DNA of 64,000 nucleotides from Polynucleobacter sp. UK-Mo-2m-Kol15. Its GTDB lineage: Bacteria; Pseudomonadota; Gammaproteobacteria; Burkholderiales; Burkholderiaceae. Below the pieces are notes generated by a model. The model was not told the origin of the DNA, did no database searches, and saw only the letters and a program-made list of their open reading frames with translations. The translations under genes and the position numbers were made by a program. The stretch covers positions 1,223,927 through 1,287,926 of the forward strand of contig NZ_JACVQC010000001.1 of the NCBI RefSeq assembly GCF_018881505.1, in the 5' to 3' direction. Position 1 is the stretch's first letter, and every line of letters begins with the position of its first letter. Of this stretch, positions 39,850 through 49,673 are shown piece after piece.

Positions 39850-40719
39850 ATGGATAGTATGCAGCAAGTATTCAAGTCTTTTGGCTTAGCTTTAGTTGGA
39901 ACAATGCACCCCAGAATGCTGTGGCTAAGCTTGCGCCCATTTTTGATCGTGTCGATTTTATGGGGCAGTTTAATTTGGCTAACGTGGACACCAGCATTAG
40001 AGATGCTCAGCATCTTTCTGACAACATCCATTTTTACCAGTTGGATTCAAGATGGCTTGATTTGGGCTGGTTTCGAAAATGCACGCGCTTGGATTGCGCC
40101 ATTGTTTTTTGTAATGCTGCTGATCCCATTAATTTCTATTAGTCTATTGGTGTTTATTGCTTTTACAACCGTGCCCACAATCGTCAAAGTGGTAACGCGT
40201 CAATACGCCTATCAAGATCTTGAGCAAAAAAAGGGTGGAGGATTTTTTGGCAGTTTGATCTACACAATCTGGTCTGCTTTAATTTGCTTGGCATTGGTGA
40301 TGTTAACGCTGCCAGTATGGTGGGTACCACCCTTAGTGGCAGTTTTACCCCCATTGCTTTGGGGTTGGTTGACTATGCGCTTAATGTCATATGACGTTTT
40401 GGCTCAGCATGCTACTTCGCAGGAGCGTGACATCCTTTTGCAACAACATCGTTGGCCACTATTGGCTATGGGAATTTTTTCTGGCATGCTTGGAGCAGTT
40501 CCAACATTCTTCTGGGCTACCTCAGCATTAGCTTTAGTTCTATTCCCCATTGTGAGTTTTGTTGCACTCTGGATTTATTCCTTGATCTTTGTATTTGCTG
40601 CACTGTGGTTTACGCATTATTTATTGGAATCATTAAAAGAATTACGTAGAGAAGCATTAGATCAGTCCCTTAATATTGAAGCGCGTGTAATTGATATGGA
40701 GCTCCCGTACCATGGTTGA
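39850..40719 (+). CDS. EI24 domain-containing membrane protein
   Basis: Integral membrane protein of 289 residues with hydrophobic helices at about 30-45, 80-105, 135-175 and 195-245. The N-terminal motif of the EI24 (CysZ-related) family is visible (FGLALVGTMHPRMLWLSLRPF). Function in beta-proteobacteria is not known. Starts at TTG 39841, ATG 39850 or ATG 39859 are possible. It overlaps the next gene by 8 bases. Confidence 0.85.
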   Translation: MDSMQQVFKSFGLALVGTMHPRMLWLSLRPFLIVSILWGSLIWLTWTPALEMLSIFLTTSIFTSWIQDGLIWAGFENARAWIAPLFFVMLLIPLISISLLVFIAFTTVPTIVKVVTRQYAYQDLEQKKGGGFFGSLIYTIWSALICLALVMLTLPVWWVPPLVAVLPPLLWGWLTMRLMSYDVLAQHATSQERDILLQQHRWPLLAMGIFSGMLGAVPTFFWATSALALVLFPIVSFVALWIYSLIFVFAALWFTHYLLESLKELRREALDQSLNIEARVIDMELPYHG

Positions 40720-41575
40720 TGTATCGAAGCAGGTTAGCATTGATGTGCCTGAGGTGAGGGCGCGTCGATTTGGCTTAATTGTGATTGGTGATGAAATTTT
40801 GTCGGGACGCCGTCAAGATAAGCATTTGAGTACATTGATTGAGCTCTTGAATGAGCGAGGCTTGAGTCTTTCTTGGGCTAAATATGTTGCCGATGATCCC
40901 GAGCAAATTACCGCTACTTTCAAAGATAGCTTCGCTAGTGGCGATGTCGTTTTTAGTACTGGCGGTATCGGGGCTACTCCTGATGACCATACTAGGCAGT
41001 GTGCTGCTTTGGCGCTAGGCAGCAAAATAGAGTTACATCCGACCGCTAAAGAATTAATTACAGGACGGATTCGGGCGACTGCCGAGGGTGATCCAGTGAA
41101 GGCGGATTTGAGTACAGCTGAAAACCAGCATCGCTTCAAGATGGGAGAGTTCCCAATGGGTAGCGATATTATCCCCAACCCCTATAACCAGATACCTGGT
41201 TTCTCTATTAAAGAGCATTACTTTGTCCCGGGCTTTCCAGTGATGGCTGCCCCGATGATGGCGTGGTCTTTGGATCACTATTATCAAAATCTATTTCATC
41301 GTGAAAATTGGGCTGAGCAGAGTTTTATCGTTCCCAAGGGAATCGAATCCGTTTTAACGCCCTTAATGGAGCGTATTGAGGCTAGCTTTCCTGGGGTAAA
41401 GGTGTTTAGCCTCCCTTCAGTTGGAGACCCTGCTAAAGGCGGTGTTTACGCCGATCGTCATATTGAACTAGGCATCAAAGGTAATGCAAGCTTGCTTGAA
41501 AGCGCTTGGATTGCTTTGCGAGCTGGCACAGAGGCCCTGGGTTACGAGATTCACGATATTTCAAAATCTGATTAA
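40712..41575 (+). CDS. Molybdopterin-binding domain protein (CinA-N/MoaB-like)
   Basis: 287-residue protein with a MoCF-biosynthesis domain: FGLIVIGDEILSGRRQDKH, VVFSTGGIGATPDDHTRQC. It resembles the N-terminal domain of CinA (competence/damage-inducible protein A) without the C-terminal nicotinamide-nucleotide amidase domain. Function unclear: nucleotide-metabolite pyrophosphatase or molybdopterin-related. The start ATG 40712 overlaps the EI24 gene by 8 bases. A first NtrC-type site for glnA begins at its stop codon. Confidence 0.85.
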   Translation: MVDVSKQVSIDVPEVRARRFGLIVIGDEILSGRRQDKHLSTLIELLNERGLSLSWAKYVADDPEQITATFKDSFASGDVVFSTGGIGATPDDHTRQCAALALGSKIELHPTAKELITGRIRATAEGDPVKADLSTAENQHRFKMGEFPMGSDIIPNPYNQIPGFSIKEHYFVPGFPVMAAPMMAWSLDHYYQNLFHRENWAEQSFIVPKGIESVLTPLMERIEASFPGVKVFSLPSVGDPAKGGVYADRHIELGIKGNASLLESAWIALRAGTEALGYEIHDISKSD

Positions 41576-41590
41576 GCACTATATTGGTGC
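41576..41590. promoter_or_regulatory. NtrC enhancer site 1 upstream of glnA
   Basis: GCAC-N5-TGGTGC matches the NtrC consensus in both half-sites. Centre about 190 bases before the glnA start and about 110 before the candidate sigma-54 promoter. Confidence 0.8.
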
Positions 41591-41627
41591 AAATCTAGTA
41601 TTTTTTAGGGTTTTAGGCCTTATTTCA

Positions 41628-41642
41628 GCACTTAATTAGTGC
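41628..41642. promoter_or_regulatory. NtrC enhancer site 2 upstream of glnA
   Basis: GCAC-N5-TAGTGC is a near-consensus NtrC site, 52 bases (about five helical turns) after site 1, so two dimers would sit on the same DNA face. Confidence 0.75.
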
Positions 41643-41692
41643 AATAATGGCATTTCCCGTTTGTTTGCTTCAGTAAATTAGATACATCCCAT

Positions 41693-41707
41693 GGGCATAT
41701 TTGATGC
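41693..41707 (+). promoter_or_regulatory. Candidate sigma-54 promoter of glnA
   Basis: GGGCATATTTGATGC has the required GG-N10-GC spacing (GG at 41694-41695, GC at 41706-41707). It matches GGCA of the -24 element and TGC of the -12 element. It lies about 60 bases after the second NtrC site and leaves a leader of roughly 55 bases before glnA. Confidence 0.6.
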
Positions 41708-41772
41708 CTGGAATGAACAAGGGTGTACACCTTAAGTTTGTATTCCGAATTTAGTTAATAGAGGAGATTTGC

Positions 41773-43188
41773 ATGACGAAGACCGTCGCTGATGTGATGA
41801 AGTTGGTAAAAGAGAAAGATTGTACTTTCGTTGATTTCCGCTTTGTAGATACAAAGGGTAAAGAGCAGCACACAACAGTACCTATCTCTGCTTTTGACGA
41901 AGATAAATTTGAGAGTGGTCATGCATTTGACGGCTCCTCTATCGCTGGATGGAAGGGTATTGAAGCATCTGACATGTTGTTGATGCCAGATCCAACATCT
42001 TGCTACATCGACCCGTTCTATGAAGAGCCAACATTAGTGATCACCTGTGATGTGATCGAGCCTTCAGACGGTAAAGGTTACGACCGGGACCCACGTTCCA
42101 TTGCTAAGCGTGCTGAATCTTATTTGAAAAGCACTGGCTTAGGCGATACCGCTTATTTTGGACCAGAGCCAGAGTTCTTTATTTTTGATGGCGTCCGTTG
42201 GGGCGCTGATATGCAGGGTTGTTTCGTTAAGGTAGATTCTGAAGAGGCTCCTTGGTCTTCCGCTGCTGAAATTGAAGGTGGTAACACTGGTCACCGTCCA
42301 GGTAAAAAAGGCGGCTACTTCCCAGTTGCTCCAGTAGATACATTCCAGGACATGCGCTCTGAAATGTGTTTGATTCTCGAATCCTTGGGCATTCCTGTCG
42401 AGGTACATCACCATGAAGTTGCTGGTCAAGGCCAAAATGAACTTGGCACCAAGTTCAGCACACTAGTACAGCGCGCTGACTGGACTATCTGGCAAAAGTA
42501 TGTCGTTCAAAACGTAGCACATGCTTATGGCAAGACAGCAACCTTTATGCCTAAGCCGATCGTTGGTGATAACGGTTCTGGTATGCACGTTCACCAATCT
42601 ATTTGGAAAAACGGTGAAAACTTGTTTGCTGGTAACGGCTACGCTGGTTTATCAGAGTTCGCCTTGTTTTATATCGGCGGCATCATTAAGCACGCTAAAG
42701 CATTGAATGCGATCACTAATCCAGGCACTAACTCTTACAAGCGTCTGGTTCCAGGCTTTGAGGCTCCAGTAAAGTTGGCATACTCAGCTCGTAACCGTTC
42801 TGCTTCGATTCGTATTCCACACGTTTCTAGCCCTAAGGGCCGTCGTATTGAAACTCGCTTCCCTGATCCATTGGCTAACCCATACCTCTGCTTCTCAGCA
42901 CTGATGATGGCTGGTTTAGATGGTGTTCAGAACAAGATTCATCCAGGTGAAGCTGCTGATAAGAACTTGTATGACTTGCCACCAGAAGAAGATGCAAAGA
43001 TCCCAACCGTTTGTGCAAGCTTAGAAGAAGCGCTCGATGCTTTGAACAAAGACCGTGAGTTCTTGACTCGTGGCGGCGTCTTTACAGACTCTATGATTGA
43101 TGCATATATCGCTTTGAAGATGGAAGATGTCACACGTTTCCGTATGACTACTCATCCAATTGAATTCGATATGTACTACTCCCTGTAA
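41773..43188 (+). CDS. glnA: Glutamine synthetase, type I
   Basis: Main ammonium-assimilating enzyme: glutamate plus NH3 plus ATP to glutamine. The 471-residue subunit has the metal and active-site segments [34 protein letters not shown] and NRSASIRIP. The adenylylation tyrosine is about residue 400 in NLYDLPPEE, so control by GlnE is expected. A strong AGGAG ribosome binding site precedes ATG 41773. It is followed by ntrB after 11 bases, and preceded by two NtrC sites. Confidence 0.98.
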   Translation: MTKTVADVMKLVKEKDCTFVDFRFVDTKGKEQHTTVPISAFDEDKFESGHAFDGSSIAGWKGIEASDMLLMPDPTSCYIDPFYEEPTLVITCDVIEPSDGKGYDRDPRSIAKRAESYLKSTGLGDTAYFGPEPEFFIFDGVRWGADMQGCFVKVDSEEAPWSSAAEIEGGNTGHRPGKKGGYFPVAPVDTFQDMRSEMCLILESLGIPVEVHHHEVAGQGQNELGTKFSTLVQRADWTIWQKYVVQNVAHAYGKTATFMPKPIVGDNGSGMHVHQSIWKNGENLFAGNGYAGLSEFALFYIGGIIKHAKALNAITNPGTNSYKRLVPGFEAPVKLAYSARNRSASIRIPHVSSPKGRRIETRFPDPLANPYLCFSALMMAGLDGVQNKIHPGEAADKNLYDLPPEEDAKIPTVCASLEEALDALNKDREFLTRGGVFTDSMIDAYIALKMEDVTRFRMTTHPIEFDMYYSL

Positions 43189-43199
43189 GCGAAGGAGAA

Positions 43200-44336
43200 A
43201 TGTTGAGCGCAGGTCTGTTGCGCAATTCGTTCAAAGGGGCAGCTTCGGCTGCTCCTTTTTTTCCGACATTGCTTGATCAGATGCCCAATGCCATTGTGGT
43301 ATTCGAGGCTGAGAACCAACAATTGGTTTATGTGAACCCTGCCGCAGAGTCTGCGCTGGATCTTTCACGAAAATCACTTGAAGGTCAGTCTGTGCGCGAC
43401 TTATTTGGATCTAGTGAATCTCTGAATCACATGATTGAAGAAGTAAAAGCAGGGCATTTCTCTGCACAACGCCAAGAGATGGTCTTGCATTCCTTGCCTG
43501 GCAGCATTCATCAAGAATCAATTCCTGCTCACGTTGTAGTGGCTAGCCTTGAGGATCCGGCTCTCATTATGATGGAGTGGTTCCCGATTGATCAGCAGTT
43601 ACGTAGTGAGCGCGATGAACGCGTGACGCAACAAGTTGAAGCAAATAAGCAGTTGATGCGGAACTTAGCACATGAAATTAAAAATCCTTTAGGTGGTATT
43701 CGAGGTGCTGCGCAATTGCTAGAGTTCGAACTCCCAGAGAAAGGCTTGCGTGAATACACCCAAGTCATTATCAAGGAATCTGATCGCTTGCAGAACTTGG
43801 TAGATAGATTATTGGCGCCACACCGTAAAGCGCATGCCATGGAATTATTTAATGTCCATGAGGCATTAGAGCGTGTTCGTAGCTTAGTATTGGCTGAGTT
43901 TCCAAAAGGCTTACGAATTATTCGCAACTATGACACTAGCCTTCCCGAGGTTCTGGGTGATCGTGAGCAACTGATTCAGGCTGTCTTGAACATTGCTCAC
44001 AATGCTGCTCAAGCGCTTTCAGAAGAAATACAGCAAGGTATTGCTCAAATTGAATTGAAGACGAGGGTAGCTCGTTCTGTCACCATTTCTAAGCAACGCT
44101 ATAAGATGGCCATGGATTTGCATGTCATTGATAACGGACCCGGTATTCCTGAGGATATTCATGAACGCATATTCTTTCCATTGGTTTCAGGTAGAGACGG
44201 TGGTAGCGGTCTTGGTCTAACCTTGGCTCAAACTTTTGTGCAGCAGCATCAAGGCTTCATTGCCTGTGACAGCCGTCCCGGACGGACTGACTTCCATATT
44301 CAAATACCTTACCGTAGGCAGGAGAAAGCATTATGA
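43200..44336 (+). CDS. ntrB: Nitrogen regulation sensor kinase NtrB (GlnL)
   Basis: Cytoplasmic histidine kinase/phosphatase of NtrC, controlled by PII. An N-terminal PAS domain (NAIVVFEAENQQLVYVNPAAESAL) precedes the H-box NLAHEIKNPLGGI (His near residue 158) and an HATPase domain with NIAHNAAQA (N box), DNGPGIP and GLGLTLAQTF. It begins at ATG 43200 with a GAAGGAGAA site just ahead and overlaps ntrC by 4 bases. Confidence 0.95.
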   Translation: MLSAGLLRNSFKGAASAAPFFPTLLDQMPNAIVVFEAENQQLVYVNPAAESALDLSRKSLEGQSVRDLFGSSESLNHMIEEVKAGHFSAQRQEMVLHSLPGSIHQESIPAHVVVASLEDPALIMMEWFPIDQQLRSERDERVTQQVEANKQLMRNLAHEIKNPLGGIRGAAQLLEFELPEKGLREYTQVIIKESDRLQNLVDRLLAPHRKAHAMELFNVHEALERVRSLVLAEFPKGLRIIRNYDTSLPEVLGDREQLIQAVLNIAHNAAQALSEEIQQGIAQIELKTRVARSVTISKQRYKMAMDLHVIDNGPGIPEDIHERIFFPLVSGRDGGSGLGLTLAQTFVQQHQGFIACDSRPGRTDFHIQIPYRRQEKAL

Positions 44337-45784
44337 AACCCGTTTGGATCGTTGATGATGATCAATCTATTCGTTGGGTCTTAGAAAAGGCGCTTACACG
44401 TGAGAATATTCCTCATAAGAGTTTTTCTAATCCCAATGACGTGCTAAATGCCTTGGAGAAGGATGCTCCACAGGTCCTCATTTCTGATATCCGTATGCCA
44501 CGTGGCAATGGATTGGATCTCTTGCAAAATGTAAAAGATACTCACCCGATGCTTCCGGTAATTATCATGACCGCTTACTCTGATTTAGATTCAGCGGTTT
44601 CATCTTTTCAGGGTGGTGCGTTTGAGTACCTCACTAAGCCCTTCGATATCGATAAAGCTGTTGAGCTTATTCGACGTGCAATGGAGCAGAGTGAGCGCAA
44701 TCAATCTGGTAATAAAGAGATTAACGGTTGGAGGCAAGATTCAACGGAAATTATTGGTCAAGCGCCAGCAATGCAAGAGGTATTTAGGGCAATTGGTCGA
44801 CTCGCTCAGTCTCATTCAACAGTTTTAATTACCGGTGAATCCGGTACTGGTAAAGAGTTAGTTGCTCAAGCTTTGCACAAACATAGTCCTCGTGCCAAAG
44901 GGCCTTTTGTGTCCTTTAGTACTGCCGCTGTCCCTAAGGATCTCTTGGAGTCGGAATTATTTGGCCATGAGCGTGGAGCTTTTCCTGGCGCACTCACTTT
45001 ACGTCGTGGTCGCTTTGAGCAGGCAGATGGCGGCACTTTATTCTTAGATGAAATTGGTGATATCCCTTTTGATTTACAAACTCGTCTATTACGGGCTTTA
45101 ACGGATGGTCATTTTTACCGCGTTGGTGGACAGGATCCCATCAAAGCCAATGTTCGGATTATCGCTTCGACCCATCAAAACTTAGAGGCTCGTGTTACTG
45201 CTGGTGCTTTCCGTGAAGATTTATTACACCGCTTAAATGTGATTCGCCTGCGCATGCCGGCATTGCGTGAGCGTGTAGAAGATATTCCGGTATTGGCTCG
45301 ACACTTTATGTTGTCGTGTGCAAAATCCTTAAATGTTGAGGCTAAAAAACTTTCTGATGATGTTTTAAAGGAAATTGGTGTTATGCCGTTTCCTGGTAAT
45401 GTTCGCCAACTGGAAAATCTTTGTCATTGGCTTACTGTGATGACGCCATCTAACGTAATTGGGGTAAGTGATTTACCTGCTGAATTTTTGTCAGATGTTG
45501 GTGAGCAAGCAGTCCTAGTGCAAGGAGAATCAACATCTTCCGCTCAGCTTACTGTCAGGAGTGCCGCAATAGACTGGGAGAGTGGTTTGGGTCGTCTCAC
45601 AGTAAAAATGCTTCAGGATGGTGATGCGGGCGTGTATGACGCACTATGTTCTAAATTTGAAAAAGCAGTTCTCCAAGCAGCTCTAGAAGTTACTCGTGGA
45701 AGACGTGTGGAGGCTGCACAGCGTCTTGGAATTGGTCGCAACACGATCACTCGAAAATTACAGGAGCTTGGTATTGATGCTTGA
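44333..45784 (+). CDS. ntrC: Nitrogen regulation response regulator NtrC with altered GAFTGA loop
   Basis: Sigma-54-dependent activator of nitrogen-limitation genes. The receiver domain has Asp52 as phospho-acceptor (ISDIRMP); the AAA+ domain has Walker A GESGTGKE (168-175) and Walker B FLDEIGD; the C-terminal Fis-type DNA-binding helix is RVEAAQRLGIGRNTITRKL. Its L1 loop motif reads GAFPGA (215-220) in place of GAFTGA, because codon 218 at 44984-44986 is CCT. The Thr is the main sigma-54 contact in this family. Length, 483 residues, is normal. It overlaps ntrB by 4 bases and xthA by 8. Confidence 0.95.
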   Translation: MKPVWIVDDDQSIRWVLEKALTRENIPHKSFSNPNDVLNALEKDAPQVLISDIRMPRGNGLDLLQNVKDTHPMLPVIIMTAYSDLDSAVSSFQGGAFEYLTKPFDIDKAVELIRRAMEQSERNQSGNKEINGWRQDSTEIIGQAPAMQEVFRAIGRLAQSHSTVLITGESGTGKELVAQALHKHSPRAKGPFVSFSTAAVPKDLLESELFGHERGAFPGALTLRRGRFEQADGGTLFLDEIGDIPFDLQTRLLRALTDGHFYRVGGQDPIKANVRIIASTHQNLEARVTAGAFREDLLHRLNVIRLRMPALRERVEDIPVLARHFMLSCAKSLNVEAKKLSDDVLKEIGVMPFPGNVRQLENLCHWLTVMTPSNVIGVSDLPAEFLSDVGEQAVLVQGESTSSAQLTVRSAAIDWESGLGRLTVKMLQDGDAGVYDALCSKFEKAVLQAALEVTRGRRVEAAQRLGIGRNTITRKLQELGIDA

Positions 45785-46622
45785 ATCAGTCAGGATAGCC
45801 GCTTGGAATGTGAATTCACTTAAGGTGCGTCTACCCCAAGTACTAAAGTGGTTACAGGATCAAGAGAGAGCAAAAAAACCCATTGATGCTTTGTGTCTTC
45901 AGGAGCTCAAGCTGACTGATGATAAGTATCCTCATCAAGAGCTTGAGGAGGCTGGATATATTAGTATTGCTGCTGGCCAAAAGACCTATAACGGAGTGGC
46001 GATTATTGCTCGTAAAGCAGCATTAGCTTCCATAGCCACAGATCATGAAACCACTTTTTTAAAGTCCGTTAGAAATATTCCAGGTAATGCTGATGAGCAG
46101 CAGCGTATCCTAGCAGCGACAATATCTTTTAAAGGAATGCAGCCGGTTCGCCTCGTATCTGCCTACTTCCCAAATGGACAGTCACTCGATAGCGATAAAT
46201 TCCAATATAAGTTGGGCTGGTTGCAGGCGTTAGAAAGCTGGCTAACTGCAGAGCTTCAACAGAATTCAAGGCTAGCACTTCTGGGTGATTTCAATATTGC
46301 ACCCACTGATGAGGATGTTCATGATCCCTCTAAGTGGATTGGCCAGAATCTGGTCTCACCTCAAGAAAGAGAAGCATTTCAGCGCTTATTAAATCTAGGT
46401 TTAACGGATTCATTCCGCATGTTTGAGCAAGCGCCTAAATCATTTAGTTGGTGGGATTACCGCATGATGGGTTTCAGAAGAAACGCCGGCATGAGAATCG
46501 ATCACATTTTGCTAAGTGATGCGCTTAAAGAAAAATGCACTTTGAGCTTGATAGATAAAGAGCCTCGCACATGGGAGCAGCCTTCAGATCATGCTCCAGT
46601 CATCGCAGAAATTAAAGCCTAG
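45777..46622 (+). CDS. xthA: Exodeoxyribonuclease III
   Basis: Mg-dependent AP endonuclease and 3'-5' exonuclease of base excision repair. The 281-residue protein has the family blocks RIAAWNVNSLKVRLPQV, CLQELKLTDDKYP, GVAIIARK, GDFNIAPTDEDVHD, SWWDYR and the C-terminal SDHAPV. It starts at ATG 45777 inside the last codons of ntrC (8-base overlap); the open frame continues upstream, but only inside ntrC. It is convergent with prlC, 4 bases apart. Confidence 0.94.
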   Translation: MLESVRIAAWNVNSLKVRLPQVLKWLQDQERAKKPIDALCLQELKLTDDKYPHQELEEAGYISIAAGQKTYNGVAIIARKAALASIATDHETTFLKSVRNIPGNADEQQRILAATISFKGMQPVRLVSAYFPNGQSLDSDKFQYKLGWLQALESWLTAELQQNSRLALLGDFNIAPTDEDVHDPSKWIGQNLVSPQEREAFQRLLNLGLTDSFRMFEQAPKSFSWWDYRMMGFRRNAGMRIDHILLSDALKEKCTLSLIDKEPRTWEQPSDHAPVIAEIKA

Positions 46623-46626
46623 ATCC

Positions 46627-48759
46627 TCACTGGGTCACTAAGCCACCATGACGAAGTAGGGCATCAATATTGGGCTCACGCCCCCTAAATGCCTTAAATG
46701 ACTCGGCAGCTGGACGACTTCCTCCCACCTCTAAAATCTCTTGACGATAGCGGATGCCTGTTTTTGCATCGAGGATACTTCCGGTAAGTTTGGCTGCCTC
46801 TTCAAAAGCGGAGTAGACATCTGCAGAAAGCACCTCAGCCCATTTGTAGCTGTAATAACCAGCCGCATAACCACCAGCAAAGATATGGCTAAAGGTGTTA
46901 ATCCAGCGGGAGATAGGCGCCTGTGGAATGATATTGAACTGATCAGCTATCCTTCTGGATACATCAAGGATCGCCTGTCCTTTCGCGCTATTAGGATCAA
47001 AGCTCGCATGCAGACGCCAATCAGTTAGCGACATCACAACCTGACGTAGTGTCATGTAGCCATTTTGGAAGTTCTTGGCAGCCAGGATTTTTTCATATAA
47101 CTCACGGGGAATAGGTTTTCCGGTCTCAGCATGTGCCGTCATTTTTGCTAAGACCTCCCACTCCCAGCAGAAATTTTCCATGAATTGACTTGGCAACTCA
47201 ACTGCATCCCACTCAACACCATTAATTCCGGAAACACCTAAGGCGCTGACTTGCGTTAATAGGTGGTGTAAACCGTGGCCGCTCTCATGGAACAGGGTGA
47301 TGACATCATCATGAGTAATGGTTGGTTGGCGCAATATGCCATTTGCCTTTACGGGTGCAGCAAAGTTACAGACTAAATAGGCTACTGGGATCTGAATTTC
47401 GCCATTAGGCATCTCGCGTCGGCCGCGCGCGTCATCCATCCAAGCACCACCACGCTTACCAGGGCGAGCATAGGGATCTAGGTAAAAGTAAGCTACCGTA
47501 TTGCCTATAGAATTTTTTACCTCGAAGGACTGTACATCTGCATGCCAGATTGGAAGATTGGCTTTTTCAATCTTCACCCCAAATAAGGTTTGAATAACTC
47601 CAAACAAGCCTTCTAAAACTTTAGGTAAGGGGAAGTATTGTTTCAGCTCATTTTCAGAAAATGCGTAGCGTTCTTGTTTTAATTTCTCAGAAGCATAGGC
47701 AATATCCCATGGCTCTAACCCGTCAACAATTGAGAGTTTAGATTTAGCGAACTCAGAAAGCTCCTGCCAGTCTTTAACTGCAAATGGTTTTGCCTTATGC
47801 GCAAAGGTTGTCAGGAAGGTGTCGACCTCCTCAACGCTACTGGCCATCTTTGGCGCCAAACTGAGTGCCGCAAAGTTTTTAAAGCCCAGCATACGTGCTT
47901 CTTCATCGCGCAGCTTGAGTTGATCAAGCATGATTTGTGTATTGTCCCAATCCAGCTTCCCCTTGGAGTACTGAGGGGCAAGTTCGGAGGCTCTTGTCAC
48001 ATAGGCTTCATACATTAGTCTACGTAGGGACCGATTTTCGGAGTACTGCATTACTGGATAGTAGGATGGAAAGTGCAATGAAAAAGCCCAGCCTTCTAAT
48101 TGTTTCTGTTGGGCAAGATCAGCTGCCGCCGCGATTACATCTTCGGGCAGGCCCGCTAACTCGCTTTTATCCCTAATCAGATGAACAAAGCTATCTGTTG
48201 CGTCTAATACATGATCAGAGAATGCCTTGCCAAGTAAGGCTTGCTCATCTTGAATTTCGGCAAATCGTGGTTTTTGCGAATCTGGCAGCTCGGCGCCACC
48301 AAGGCGGAAATCTCTTAATGAATTTTCAATCACCCTTTTTTGTGAACTACTCAACTTCGCAAAGCCAGCACTTTGGCTAAGTTCTTTGAATCTTTGGTAA
48401 AGCGCTAAGTTTTGGCCTAGGCTAGCAAAGAATGCGGTTACCTTAGGCATCATTTCACCATAAGCAGCTCTTAGTTCAGCAGTATCTGCAACGCTATTGA
48501 GATGTGAAATCACCCCCCAAGATCTGCTTAATGATTCGGTAGCATCCTCAAGGGGTTCAAGTAGATCATTCCAGCTCGCTGGAGTCTTTGGATCGACTGC
48601 ATGTGCTACCGCTTGTTCGGCATGTTTGAGAAGAAAGTCAATTGCAGGTTCAATGTCTGAGGGCTTAACTTTAGAATAGTCGCAGATACCCCTGCCAAAT
48701 GCAATTAAGGGATTTTGTTGTAGTTCAGAAGAAGGCTGAAGGAAGATAGATGTAGTCAT
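46627..48759 (-). CDS. prlC: Oligopeptidase A (M3 family zinc peptidase)
   Basis: Cytoplasmic metallopeptidase that degrades short peptides, including cleaved signal peptides. The 710-residue protein contains the zinc-binding HExxH as LFHESGHGLHHLL (around residue 492), with the third ligand Glu in NGVEWDAVELPSQFMENF downstream. It starts at ATG 48759, downstream of folD on the same strand with a 53-base gap. Confidence 0.95.
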   Translation of the reverse strand: MTTSIFLQPSSELQQNPLIAFGRGICDYSKVKPSDIEPAIDFLLKHAEQAVAHAVDPKTPASWNDLLEPLEDATESLSRSWGVISHLNSVADTAELRAAYGEMMPKVTAFFASLGQNLALYQRFKELSQSAGFAKLSSSQKRVIENSLRDFRLGGAELPDSQKPRFAEIQDEQALLGKAFSDHVLDATDSFVHLIRDKSELAGLPEDVIAAAADLAQQKQLEGWAFSLHFPSYYPVMQYSENRSLRRLMYEAYVTRASELAPQYSKGKLDWDNTQIMLDQLKLRDEEARMLGFKNFAALSLAPKMASSVEEVDTFLTTFAHKAKPFAVKDWQELSEFAKSKLSIVDGLEPWDIAYASEKLKQERYAFSENELKQYFPLPKVLEGLFGVIQTLFGVKIEKANLPIWHADVQSFEVKNSIGNTVAYFYLDPYARPGKRGGAWMDDARGRREMPNGEIQIPVAYLVCNFAAPVKANGILRQPTITHDDVITLFHESGHGLHHLLTQVSALGVSGINGVEWDAVELPSQFMENFCWEWEVLAKMTAHAETGKPIPRELYEKILAAKNFQNGYMTLRQVVMSLTDWRLHASFDPNSAKGQAILDVSRRIADQFNIIPQAPISRWINTFSHIFAGGYAAGYYSYKWAEVLSADVYSAFEEAAKLTGSILDAKTGIRYRQEILEVGGSRPAAESFKAFRGREPNIDALLRHGGLVTQ

Positions 48760-48812
48760 CCCTCTAGCTTAATGGACTGGGGGCGTTTTTGCCAAAAGTC
48801 CCAGTCATTTCC

Positions 48813-49667
48813 CTAGTGCTTTGCCGCCTTTTCTGCTGCTTCTAGGGTATTCATTAGTAACATAGTGATGGTCATGGGCCCTACACCGCCTGGTACGGGG
48901 GTAATCCACCCTGCAACATATTGAGCCGCATCAAAATCCACGTCACCACAGAGCTTGCCATCGGGCATACGATTAATGCCAACGTCGATTACAACTGCTC
49001 CGTTCTTCACCATATCGCCAGTAATCATTTTAGGTTTGCCAGTGGCGACAACCAAAATATCCGCATCCTTAGTGTGATGCGCCAAGTCACGGGTCTTGCT
49101 ATTGCAAATAGTGACTGTTGCGCCTGCTTGTAGCAAGAGCATGGCCATTGGCTTGCCCACAATATTAGAGGCACCCACAATTACAGCACGTGCACCCCGA
49201 ATCGGGTAATCAATATTCTCTAGCATCTTCATGCAGCCATAGGGAGTGCAGGGTTTAAATTCAGGCTGGCCTACCATTAAGGCGCCAGCATTGGCAACAT
49301 GGAAACCATCCACATCTTTTTCTGGCGCAATCGCTTCTAGAACGCGCTCAGCAGCAATATGCTCAGGAAGAGGAAGTTGAACCAAAATTCCATGAATAGC
49401 AGGGTCTGCATTTAGTGTGGCGATACGTGCAAGTAATTCTTCTTCAGCCAATTCTGCAGAGTAACGCTCAAGTACGGAGTGAAAGCCAACATCCTCGCAG
49501 GCTTTCACTTTGTTTCGAACATAAACCTGGCTAGCAGGATTTTCTCCGACCACAATGACAGCTAGGCCTGGTCTTATTCCTTTAGCGGTAACGATTGCAC
49601 CACGAGCGGTAATTTCCGTACGTAATTTTTTAGAAAGGGCGACGCCGTCGAGTAATTGTGCGGGCAT
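48813..49667 (-). CDS. folD: Bifunctional methylenetetrahydrofolate dehydrogenase / methenyltetrahydrofolate cyclohydrolase FolD
   Basis: Interconverts methylene-, methenyl- and 10-formyl-tetrahydrofolate, supplying one-carbon units. Motifs: [13 protein letters not shown] (with catalytic Lys), [22 protein letters not shown], and the NADP site [13 protein letters not shown]. The 284-residue length is standard. It begins only 6 bases after the response-regulator gene, so it is probably in that operon. Confidence 0.96.
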   Translation of the reverse strand: MPAQLLDGVALSKKLRTEITARGAIVTAKGIRPGLAVIVVGENPASQVYVRNKVKACEDVGFHSVLERYSAELAEEELLARIATLNADPAIHGILVQLPLPEHIAAERVLEAIAPEKDVDGFHVANAGALMVGQPEFKPCTPYGCMKMLENIDYPIRGARAVIVGASNIVGKPMAMLLLQAGATVTICNSKTRDLAHHTKDADILVVATGKPKMITGDMVKNGAVVIDVGINRMPDGKLCGDVDFDAAQYVAGWITPVPGGVGPMTITMLLMNTLEAAEKAAKH

Positions 49668-49673
49668 AAGAAA

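Noticed and set aside
41648-41668. TGGCATTTCCCGTTTGTTTGC as a sigma-54 promoter of glnA
   Set aside because: The GG to GC spacing is about 16 bases, not the required 10; the element at 41693-41707 fits better.
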